Positions 47,401 to 57,129 of a DNA stretch of 64,000 bases are shown here, piece by piece. Source of the DNA: Phycomyces nitens (taxonomy: Eukaryota; Mucoromycota; Mucoromycetes; Mucorales; Phycomycetaceae); NCBI GenBank assembly GCA_022702545.1, contig JAHRBC010000001.1, forward strand, positions 7,874,001-7,938,000, written 5' to 3'. The position numbers and the translations under genes are program-made. The notes below the pieces were generated by a model. It saw nothing but the letters and a program-made list of their open reading frames with translations, had not been told where the DNA came from and made no database searches. Numbering within the stretch: position 1 is the first letter of the stretch; each line of letters opens with the position of its first letter.

Positions 47401-47552
47401 TCTCTATCCTTGGGACCAATGCTTGACACATTATCAGAATTCTTATGGCGCATGAATGTCTGTGCATTCTGCAATATTCCATCGGCTGTATATTTGGTAC
47501 AGGCCAAACATTTGCACAGGAGGTTGTATGTTTCGTTTTTAATGTTATTCAT
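44418..47552 (-). CDS. tnp2-type CACTA transposase of E3 (about 982 aa, intact)
   Basis: The exons are 47552-47396, 47335-47264, 47206-46991 and 46921-44418. All introns are GT-AG, and every junction keeps phase 1. Exon 1 encodes a C-x-C-x2-C...RH head (CKCLAC, TFMRHKNS). Exons 2-3 form an acidic linker (DVEEESDVESS, then SSNEDETEID). Exon 4 has a zinc pair CNKC at about residues 227-230, candidate catalytic Asp in LNVDWFQPF (about 344) and ACDIPAARK (about 435), CHKC (about 454-457), VDPMHNLFLGT (about 533), and the C-terminal domain (GQIEYLFTHV, STFAFVKWF, CIIPVHRL, RLIIPLP). It is the only transposase in the window with no visible lesion. Confidence 0.88.
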
Positions 47553-48156
47553 AATAAAGATTATATGAGCAAGAGGTATTATATTTGGCTCTTTTTTATA
47601 TGAATCATATTTCAGAGCAAGACGATATATATTATTAATCCTACCATCAAACACACCATTTATTCATCATCGTCTTTTGATATCTGGGCTTTGAATCAAT
47701 CTCCCTTAATATTTATAAGCATTACAAACCCAATCTCTGTTAAATTCAAAAAAAATTGGTGGATTACTAATGGTGCCGAAATTATTAATTATCCTTGAAT
47801 ATTATTTTTTTATTTTAAAATATTGGTCATTATTATTATGTACACATCAATTCATCTTAAATATATTGAATGTTTTGTCTATAAAATCAATAAAAAAGCA
47901 AGAATCGTAAAAATTGATATAGTTTATAAAAATGAAAAAAATAGTACCAATTTTATTTATTTGTTTTGCAAAGTCATTTAAAATGTGTGCTATTTTGCGT
48001 CAAATCTGCGATTTAGAGCTCATATATGAAATAAAATGCGAAATTAGGTCTCATCATTAAAAAATCATCAAAATGATGGAGTTAGAATTCATTTTTAAAA
48101 ATTCGTAATAATTCAAAATCTCTAATTCTGGCTAATACAACCCTTCTTTTGCAGTG
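47553..48156. other. Transposase-side terminal non-coding part of E3
   Basis: This promoter-bearing terminal region is AT-rich. The transposase promoter should lie just right of 47552, but no clear TATA matching the E2/E5 motif was recognised. Confidence 0.45.
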
Positions 48157-48900
48157 ATATTTACATTGTCTTAGCACATTTTCATATCTCATTTTGTCTT
48201 ATCATATTTGTCCTCCATTTTTATATTATCACCTTCACTGTATATCCCATTTTCTCATACTATCATATCTTATTTTGTCTTATCATCTCATACCTCTCCC
48301 CCCAAAGTCATTATTATCCTTATCCATTATCTCATATACTGTTCTATTTTTCATTCACACACCCAATTCCTATATTTTATTATTAATCAATTCACCATTT
48401 ATCACTAAGTAACATTTTACGAAGTCTATATAAGAGACCAAAATTTCAATCTATAAACATTATCAGTTACCTCTCTCTTAATTTCCGTCCCTGAACTAGT
48501 GAATTGTCTTGTATAGAAAGTCCTAGTCATACCTGTGCCAAGATTGATTTTTCTTTTCATCCAATTCCCTTTTCCGTCCAAATCTGTATCTTCCCAGTAC
48601 CTTGCTGTCAACTTTAGTAATTGTCCTGAGTGAAATTATCTAGTTCCCCTCTCCTATTATATCTCTTCCTCCCTGTTTCCATTGCTGTCAAGAATATATT
48701 CAACTGTCCCAAGCAAAGTTATATATCTCTATCCATATTTTCACCTTTTCTTTCTCTTGTCCGTTTCTTGCTGTCCAATTTCGGTTTCTACCCCTGTTAT
48801 TGTCTATCTCTATCGCACCATCGTTATTGTCAACGAGTGGTATTTAATTTATTATATTTTCTGACTCGTTTTCACATCACAACAAACTCAACACGCGTCA

Positions 48901-50001
48901 TTTCGCTTATAGGATATTTTTCCCCAAAAAATTTCCTTTTTTAGTAATTTTTTGCCGATACCTATCTACCCATAGCAACATTGAACATCCCCAAGCATCC
49001 ATCGTCTAAGACGTCGCATCCAACAGCCATAACACCATCCTCAACATGCTTACCCATCATAGCACCCACTGACCAAGTCTCAGAACGATCGAACAACTTT
49101 TTTCCGTTGAGATTACTGATGTCAACATCATTGCCCCCATCTCTCATGCAGGGAATGCCAAGTGATCTCATGGCATACCTTGCTGATCTTGCCAAGAAGG
49201 TCGATGCCCTCACTGCTGCCAGTGCCCACTGGGAAGCCGTTGTGGCCAAAAACATCCGGTTGACAGAAGAACTTGCTGAGACCAAGTTGCAGCTTGCCAA
49301 AGTTTTGGGCAAACAAAACTCTTCCCCCCAGGGTCCAGCCCCTGTTGTTTCACTCTCCGCCCCTGTCCCCACACCCAGTTCCCAGGAACCAGGGTTAGAA
49401 GCCTCCACCTGGGCTGTAAAGGCCAGCGTCCACCGCCCTCCCCCCACCCGCAAGAGTCTCTCTCCTCGTCGAGTTGCCGCCTCCCAGTGAGTATTCACTG
49501 CCCCCTCTGGCCCCAACGGATATGAATACGTTTATATCCCACGTTCCCGCCGCCTCACCCATAGGGAAGTGCGCAGTTCCCTCAGAACCCTTGGCGTTGA
49601 CACAGCTTGTCTTCTGGACATCAACTTCCCTGCTCGCGGTGTTGTGGGTATCCTTGTCCACCTCCAGTTCGCCTCTGACTTCAAGACACAGCTTGAAAAA
49701 GCTGGTGTCGAACTCATCTTGGATTTCGATCCTTTGGACCCCCAGCACTTGGCTGACCCTAAGTTTAGGGATATGTCAATTGACGACCGTGCTGACAAGG
49801 CCATGGAAATCCAGCACGATAGGTGCATCCAAGCCCTTAAGTTCCTGTGCCCCCATGTTGCCATACCTGTGGCCCATTACTTTGTTGAAGCAGGCTGGAT
49901 CTGTAACGACGAAGTGCCCACTCATACAGCTTTGGAGGGTGATGCTGAATCAGCCTTCAAAAGAAAACGTAGCCTTGCTCCCAGCGACCATATGGAAGAA
50001 T
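48901..50001 (+). mobile_element. Second LINE copy, 5' part only
   Basis: It starts TTTCGCTTATAGG directly after LTR Y and shares the 5' leader (CCAAAAAATTTCCTTTT) with the LINE at 26477-31201. It runs through ORF1 and stops at the last codons of ORF1, where CACTAC element C begins. ORF2 is absent. Confidence 0.82.
48981..50001 (+). pseudogene. LINE ORF1, second copy, nonsense codon
   Basis: The frame is open from 48981 (the homologous start may be the ATG near 49146) and contains the coiled coil (DLMAYLADLAKKVDALTAAS), a Pro/Ser linker (SSQEPGLEASTWAVKASV) and the C-terminal block (YVYIPRSRRLTHREVRSSL, GVVGILVHLQ). It is cut by a TGA at 49488-49490 where the other copy has Arg. A CGA-to-TGA change would explain it. 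The ORF ends at HMEE, where the CACTAC element follows. Confidence 0.8.
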
Positions 50002-53000
50002 CACTACGGCGGAAAAAACGGTAGCTAACTACCGTTTTGGTAGCATTACTACCGTTTTTTCCCACCAAAAAAAACGGTAGTAAAGACTCTGTATAAGGCG
50101 ATTTTGGTAGCTGTTACCGTTTTTTTAGTGCGAAAAAAAAGGGTAGTTATGAGGCAGGAATAGGCACAGCTACCGTTTTTTTTATCCAACCAAAATCGTT
50201 TCTTTATATACTATAGCCTCTCTTTTATATTACTTTATATACTAGCACCCATTCTTTTTTTACTGCCATTTATTTGAAATAATAGTTTATTTTTTATTAT
50301 AATTTCGATTTATTTCAAATAATATTAAAATATATATAATAATAATATAGAAACATACCAAAAGCAAATACTATTTAATATTATAAAACGTATATGGTAC
50401 AAACCTTTTACTCAATCTATACACGATGCCAACAACATGTTGTTATAACTTGGATGGCCTTTGGTCTTCACCGATTGCTATAAAAATATTGTGGTCAGAG
50501 AATGAAGCAATCAAATAAACCGAGCTTATTATTTTGGATAGCATACCAGTATACGTTGTGCTTGTTAATCGGTATACCAAGCATCTCTTGAATTAATGCC
50601 ACTATATGAAACATACAGATGTAAATACTAGATGCAGTAGAAGGAGAATAGAGAATGCGCAATATGATTAATTAAAGAGTGTAAACATATTATAATATTC
50701 TTACCATAGAAAATATATTGCTGTAAAGTCAGCTCATAAGATTTAAAACTAATTCGAATATAATGGTAGTTGGCAGAATGAGTACATCATTAAGAAAACA
50801 ATATGCATATTCTACAGAGATTCCCAGGTGGGGAGGTGGGGAACAACAAACTTTAGTGTAATATAGCTGTAAAAAATTTTCACCTTTTTTTAGTGTCTGA
50901 AAAATTATGAGATGAGTGTTTCATTCCTTGATTAAAGATAGCAGACTTGAAGATGTAGTATACAAGATTCCAATCGGATGTTTATGTCATTGACAACCTT
51001 ACATAAGGGAGGGTCATTTAGTTTTACTTCAAAAAAGTAGAGCAAAGAAAAGAAAAGAAATATAAACTAACCTCGGCGTAATACAGCTATAAAAAAATTT
51101 CATTTTTTTTGGTGCTTGAAAAAGGGCGAGATGTGTGTTTCATTCCTAGATTAAAAACAACAGAGCTGAAGATGTGGTATACAAGATGCCAATCGGGCAT
51201 TTATTAAGGTGGCAATCTTACGTGATGGAGAGTTATTCGATTTTATTTCAAAGGAGAGGACCAAAGCAAAGATAAAACAGCTAAAGGAAAAGAGGAAAAG
51301 AAAAAGTGCACTAAAACATATACTAAAAATATGAGAGAACCAATAAGAGCAGCCTAAAGAATATTAAAGACTTAGTCTGTTTCTCTTAGATGAAGGCTCA
51401 TTGCTCATTCCTAGTGGTGTAAACCTATATCAAACAGTAGAAATATTATATTAATATTAAATTGAGAATAGATGAGCAACAAAAAAGCTTTAACTTATAG
51501 TACATCTGTCATGATTGGGGATTCAGCCTCATCATCTATTTGAAATACCTCATCTTCCAAAAGAAAAGAACTGCTTGCTCTTTCCTGCTATAACATAATA
51601 AAAATATTGTATTAATTATAATGTATATTCAAATGTTTGTTAATTAATAAACTTGCCTGGCTGTTCTCTGCTATTTTTCTCTTACGAGTCTGGTTTGCAC
51701 TCTTAAAGGTGTCTTGAAGAAGATTCTTGGCACACCACATTCTTTTGCACTTGTAAATGTGGAGTGCTATTGTCCTAGCCGTGCCTCACTGGCCACAATC
51801 ATTGATGACAGGTACGTTGATTTTGTCATCATTGACCAAGAAGTGTCTTTGCTGCCGTTGCTATTATTAGTCAAATAATTTCTTACCTACCCATGGAAAA
51901 AGTAATTAGAGTATACTCCAAGCTTATCACATCAAACTTGAAGGGCAGTAGAAATGCCAGTTTGCTTGTTGAGCGCTTTGCTGTTCATAGCTTTGTCAGT
52001 TCAGCAAACAGCTCTCAGAATTATCCTAGTACAAGTCAGTTGTCCACATATAATGAAGCAAGTTTCTTAGATCTTCCAGATGGTGTAAGTGCTGCCCAGC
52101 TATGGGAGCCATTCAACTGACATGCCAGCTTGAATGATGATGACTTGGAAGGTGTCAGCAGCCCTGTTGTCAAGAATACTTTGGCAAAGCACTATGTGCG
52201 AAACAGTGGTATGAACAGTATTGAACTTGATGACCCGACAATTGTTGTTGCTTCTCGTCTTTGGAAAAATTCAACCGTACATTCTTCATGTATGTACCAA
52301 AGAATAAAAAACAAGACCAGACGTGGCAATCATCATGTGATGTTCACCTGTCCATACAGAAAGTGAGTATTGGTATTAGTCAAAATACAAAATAGAGATC
52401 ACTCACATTTTTTATATTTTTATCTAGCCATCGCAATATAACTATTCAAAGCTGGTTTGTTGGCACTGTGGAATTTTATTTTGAGCATAAAGAGGTTGAT
52501 AGCACACCGCACTTTCTGGCATTCGTTGAAGTGATGAAAGAGCATGGTACAGCAGCCCATGACTCATCTGTGCCAATCGTAATACGGCGGTCACACAGCT
52601 CAACTGGACAAACAACCCAGCCAAAATATGCTGTTAATGTAGATGACATTCAGCATCAAGTTGGGCTCATCCAGTACCCTCCGAGTAGTAATCAGTTCTT
52701 TATCATTGCATCATATTACGTGTTTAATGACAATCTGCGTGTGACCATGGGGAATCTTGCCACTTTATAAAAATTTTCTTTTTCTTTTTTCTTTCCTTAT
52801 AAATATCAATACCAAATAAAATAAAATAAAATGGCTAATAATGTCAAAAACAAAAAAATTGTTTCAAAAAAACGGTAGCATAACTACTGTTTTGTTCACA
52901 CAGGCGAAAAATTATTTTTCTCAAAAATGCGCAACATCTTTAACACCAAATAAAATGCTCATTTCAATAAACAAGGTTGTCTAAAAACTTACGAGCCCTT

Positions 53001-53180
53001 TCTATGGTACTACAACTACCTCATTGCCTGATGAAAAGACATTCCATGCAACTTTTATGATTCGAGATCGATGACATTACCTTTCAACTACAATCTGCGG
53101 AGATAAAGTGCTCTAAAATCATAAAAAACGGTAGTTATGCTACCGTTTTTGGCACAGATACCAGTCCTTCTGCCGTAGTG
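50002..53180 (+). mobile_element. CACTAC-ended element C (3179 bp)
   Basis: The ends are CACTACGGCGGAAAAAACGG and ...CCTTCTGCCGTAGTG. It is nearly identical to A and B. The left flank is LINE ORF1 (GAAGAAT) and the right flank is the terminus of an LTR (TTGCTGGAAC), with no target duplication, so the locus has been rearranged. It has one copy of the 159-bp unit and no gene in 50002-51490. Confidence 0.85.
51893..52770 (+). pseudogene. C-terminal CACTA transposase remnant (element C)
   Basis: It is colinear with 8125-9002 of element A. Apart from the shared TGA (52118-52120) the frame is open across both exons (51893-52362 and 52428-52770). Together with A it represents the best-preserved version. 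Confidence 0.55.
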
Positions 53181-53210
53181 TTGCTGGAACATTCTACAAC
53201 ACTTGTGTCA
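53181..53210 (-). mobile_element. Terminal 30 bp of an LTR
   Basis: It ends CTACAACACTTGTGTCA, like the other array LTRs. The rest was lost, with CACTAC element C now at its edge. Confidence 0.6.
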
Positions 53211-53214
53211 AAAA

Positions 53215-53956
53215 TGACGCGTGTTGAGTTTGGTTGTGTAGCGTAAACTGGTCAAGAAGGTTTACGGACAGTTAAAGGCTAGTTGATTTCACTCGGGACA
53301 ATCAACGGACAGAAATCGGGATAAGAACGGACAGAAAAACGGACAGCAACAGACAGAAAATACAAACAACGGACAATGGAACCAACAGTGAGACAGAGAT
53401 CTTATAACTTTAACAGAAAACAGCCTTGTATTTCACTCAGGACAATACAAGCTCGAATTAGGTTCAAAAGAAAATAATCGGAAAACTGAATAAATTTTTA
53501 TTGATAGAGATATTGCTCTTCTTTTATACAAAACTATTGAATAGTTCTTCTTACTAATTATGTTATTCAAATGTCATTCCAATCGTAGCTAAAGATAAAA
53601 GAGATTATATGAACAAATCCGGAAAAGTGTCAATGAACAAGAAGTATAAAATATGGGGGGTAAGCTGGAAAGAATTATTGAAGTGTGAACAATGGAATGG
53701 GTAAAGGTAAAAATGTCAGGGTAAATCAAAGTGAGGGGAAATAATCTTTAAAGATAAAAAGGGAAAAAAGAATTGAGACAATATTCTGGACAAGAAATCC
53801 GGAAATTTGGGATAACTTCAGGTCCCGCTGAAGTTCTGACAATGGTAATGACGGTTAGTTGTGATGTAGCACTCTTTCTTGGTGGGGCCCTTAGTGACAT
53901 CATGGAATTTCTGCTAGTTTTGTAGTGCAGCTGGGAAATCTACAACACCTGTGTCA
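53215..53956 (-). mobile_element. Solo LTR type Z copy 2 (742 bp)
   Basis: It is complete from TGACGCGTGTTGAG to ACACCTGTGTCA and flanked by aaaa on both sides (53211-53214, 53957-53960), which could be a target duplication. It provides the empty site of E1 (GGGTAAATCAAAG). Confidence 0.88.
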
Positions 53957-54248
53957 AAAATGATGCGTGATGTGTGTATACGGTTGTGTATAGTGACAAA
54001 CGACGGCAAATAATAAAACGATAATAAAGATAAAGAAAATGACTAACGAAACTCAACAGTATATTCCCAAAATGTAACCGGGCAAAATATCACTGCTCTT
54101 CAGAGATCAAAAAGTACAAATAAAATAAAATAGAACTGGTATTAAACCCAACAAAAGATATGTTTTATTGATTGAAAACTGAATGTCTTTTATAGACATT
54201 CAGAATCAAAAAAGAATAACCAAAAATAATAAAATAACTGGATGGAAT

Positions 54249-54949
54249 CACTGGAAAAAGTATACGATTTTATGGTGGAGAAATATCTGTAGTATTAAAG
54301 TACCATCATCGATTTATTGTTATTTCAATCTATATTTCTCCACCATACAAATATGAATGATACTATAGGGAATGACGCCTGGTCTATCAGAGAAATAGGT
54401 CTTTAGTTCCGCTTGAAAAACCTTTGATACCCCCCAACTTTTCTGTTATTAAAGAGGTCTAGTTTATTTTATATTTCGTGTCGAGTAAGCCTATTATTTA
54501 TTGTATTTTGTGCCATATAAAGCTAATCGCAATATCGCGATTTACAATCTATTCATATCCTTTACTTTTAACCTCAGTAACTCATCTCTTTAGGCTGAAA
54601 AGCAAAGGGAAATAGTGTCTTTAGACTGAAAATCAAAGGGAAATAATGTCTTTAGACTGAAAAGCAAAGGGAAATAATGTCTTTTAGACTGAAAAGCACC
54701 GTATCATACGTTTACATACAAGCCTCATTTGTTGATTTTTAAAAAATAAATTGTTTTTTATTTATTTTTTATTTATTTAATATATATATTTCTAGATGAA
54801 TGCTCTAATCATATAATAATAATATATATGCTATTTCTAGAGTATTGTTTGATATTTTGCATCTAGCAAGACCAACAAGTTCCTACCTGATAGATATTGG
54901 GTACTGTCTTGGAGAAGAATGGTGCTATTTAATAGTAATAGGAGCAAAG
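54249..54949. other. Left terminal part of E4
   Basis: It is AT-rich and has a 31-bp tandem repeat (54588-54698). It may hold unrecognised 3' exons of the third locus. Confidence 0.45.
54588..54698. repeat. 31-bp tandem repeat, about 3.6 units
   Basis: The unit CTTTAGACTGAAAAGCAAAG plus GGAAATAATGT is repeated at 54588, 54619, 54650 and, partially, 54681. On the minus strand each unit reads as a pyrimidine tract ending CTTTTCAG, like a splice acceptor. Confidence 0.8.
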
Positions 54950-55590
54950 ATTAATTAAATAATCGTAGTGGATCAAATTATTTGCTGTTGTACTTACAAT
55001 GTTGATATCGTGAGTAGATGGACTACTTGATAGATTCATGAGAATATCTCAGCATATTAGCTGCCAGTTGAGATTGTCTAAGAATTGTAAAGTTATTAGT
55101 ATTCTAGATATTCATATATACTATATTATCAGCGGTTTTCTTACCTGTGTGATTGTTTGTTCAGGCATGCGGATGAGATTCTTAATATATCTAATAGAGA
55201 ATAGAACATAGTTATATATGTATAAGTAAAGAGATATATATAATTTGTAATAATATAATAGCTTACCATGATGTTTGATTACAAGATTGAGTGACATGCA
55301 AAGCCGTGATGACTGGAGGCATCAAGTCATTAGTAAAGAGAAGCTTTGAGCAAATATTATTTTATGTTATTAAACCATGTAAAATGACCAAAGAGAAGAA
55401 GCTTGTTGATGATCTGTAAAGATAATGGCAAAATTATTAAGTAATTACATAAAATAATAAGAATAAAATAATTACCAGTATGTGTATAAGAGCAAGAGGC
55501 AAAAGAGAAAGAACAAAAAATAATTTGAGTTCCAAGGTGGTTTACCCCTAAAAAAAGTGCGGTCTCTAAAATCAATAATCCCAAAAACAT
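54950..55590 (-). CDS. Third micro-exon locus of E4 (5' part)
   Basis: It begins ATG at 55590 with a hydrophobic exon (MFLGLLILETALFLGV onward) ending at CATACTG|GTAATT (55477). Candidate exons follow, ending at ATG|GTAAGC (about 55266), CACACAG|GTAAGA (about 55144) and AACATT|GTAAGT (about 55000). It is divergent from the accessory gene (215 bp between start codons), the same position as in E1-E3. The later part is unresolved. Function unknown. Confidence 0.42.
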
Positions 55591-55804
55591 AATATAATCG
55601 TCATTTTCATTTTACAGTTAGACGCTTTATTTAATCAATAAAAGACACTAATTAGTTTTAAGCAAGTCATTGTAAAATATGATTATATATTGTAGAATAA
55701 ACATCAGTAACAGTTCATTATACTTCTTTACTTGTAAGAAACATTATAATATCATAAAGATAAAATATTAATAATTGTCATTTAAACATTTATTCATATA
55801 GAAA

Positions 55805-57044
55805 ATGAACAACTTTGACATCTCCAAAATCTCTACCAGTAGTCCTATCTATGCATCTATTATGCGTAGTGCTATGGCTAATGTCCAGAACAGTGAACTT
55901 ACCACTGCATCTACTTCGGCCACTGTAACAGCAGAAGAGACATCCAATTACCAGGATGATAATGAAATCCGTAGCTTGCTAAACTCGGCAAATATCAAGA
56001 TGGATTCTCTTGAAAATCAAAACAAGACAATTGCAAGTGAAGTGGGTGATTGCAAGACGTCAATTTCGCAGCTTGAGAAGGTCATTGATAGACTTGTCAC
56101 TGGCCAAATCAGCATCAAGGATATTTTGTCTGGTGGAAATACTCCTGCAAGAACGATTGCAGTGGCCAGTTTGGTACCTCGGGGTGAGGAACCCTATGTT
56201 GTTGGAAAGAGATATCCAAAGATCTCAGTAAGTCTTGACTAGACATAAAATCAATAAGAAGAGTATCTAAAACCAATTTATAGAAATTAATCAATGGCTA
56301 TATCAAGCACCCAAACTTCACCAGTGACAACCCTGTCAAGATAATGGAGAATGATGCCAAGCAAGGGTGGTCCTTGACTAGCTACTACAACAGTAGCTAT
56401 AACAATGCACTGGCCATAAGGCTGATCACCTACTTGGGAAGACAAGAGGCAGGAAAGGCGATCCCTTTGAATGATCTTGCCAAAATGGTAAAAAACCATT
56501 TTGTCAACCAGGTGCGCCAGCGCCAGCGAACCCCAGAGGCTGCAGACAGAAAAAGACTTGCATGCAGAAGACGACAGCGAACTGTTACGGTAAGTTTATA
56601 TTTTAATCAATATAAAACTGTTATTTTCTTACACACTTAATATACAGATTCTTCGTCGCCGAATCAAGGCATACAACAAGTACAGAGACCAGATTGACAG
56701 AGAGATGGGCAGAAAAAATTGCGACCATGCCCTCCAAAAGGAAACCATGTCTGAAGATGAGACTGATGGAGAAGATAAGGTAAAGGCCTTTCGCCCTAGC
56801 TGGAGAAGTGACGAGGTAATTATTTTAGCATAGTTTTTCATATTAAAATTCTATATCTTTTATTAATACACCTTATTATATTCAATAGCTCCAGACTTTT
56901 ATAGATCTTGTTGATGATTTTGCTTCCCAGTCACTAAAGAAAAAGGGAAGCTCCATTTTGAAACGCGTCCGAGTAGTTCGTCAAAAGGATGTACCAAAGG
57001 ATTTAGCAGTCCCATTGGCCGCGTGGACAATAAATAATGAATAA
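55805..57044 (+). CDS. Accessory protein of E4 (350 aa, four exons)
   Basis: The exons are 55805-56227, 56284-56589, 56648-56815 and 56889-57044 (423, 306, 168 and 156 nt), all phase 0 and free of stops. Exon 1 is Ser/Thr-rich with a predicted coiled coil (IRSLLNSANIKMDSLENQNK and beyond). Exon 2 carries the conserved block (LAIRLITYLGRQ, LNDLAKMVKNHFVNQVRQRQR, a basic end). Exon 3 has MSEDETDGED and RPSWRSDE. Exon 4 has LQTFIDLVDDF and KDLAVPLAAW. Acidic and basic segments and the pairing with a CACTA transposase suggest a TNPA-like DNA-binding partner (inference). It ends 85 bp from the convergent transposase. Confidence 0.82.
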
Positions 57045-57129
57045 ACTATCTATTTTATGTTTTATATTTTTTGGCTATCTTTTGCTGCAGATACTTTTGT
57101 GAGATAAGGATAGGTAAAGATATTTATTT

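Larger units (their letters stand above)
40708..48156 (-). mobile_element. CACTG DNA transposon E3, complete and best preserved (7449 bp)
   Basis: A perfect 16-bp inverted repeat, CACTGCAAAAGAAGGG, bounds the element. It is flanked by ata (40705-40707, 48157-48159) inside LTR Y, whose empty site is at about 25999-26009. Gene order in the element's own direction is transposase, convergent accessory gene, third locus, as in E1, E2 and E4. It contains solo LTR P2. Confidence 0.95.
40257..48900 (+). mobile_element. LTR type Y copy 3, interrupted by E3
   Basis: Its parts are 40257-40707 and 48160-48900, 1192 bp net, the same as the uninterrupted Y at 25260-26451. It starts TGACACGGGTGTTGTAGG and ends CAACACGCGTCA. 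Confidence 0.9.
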
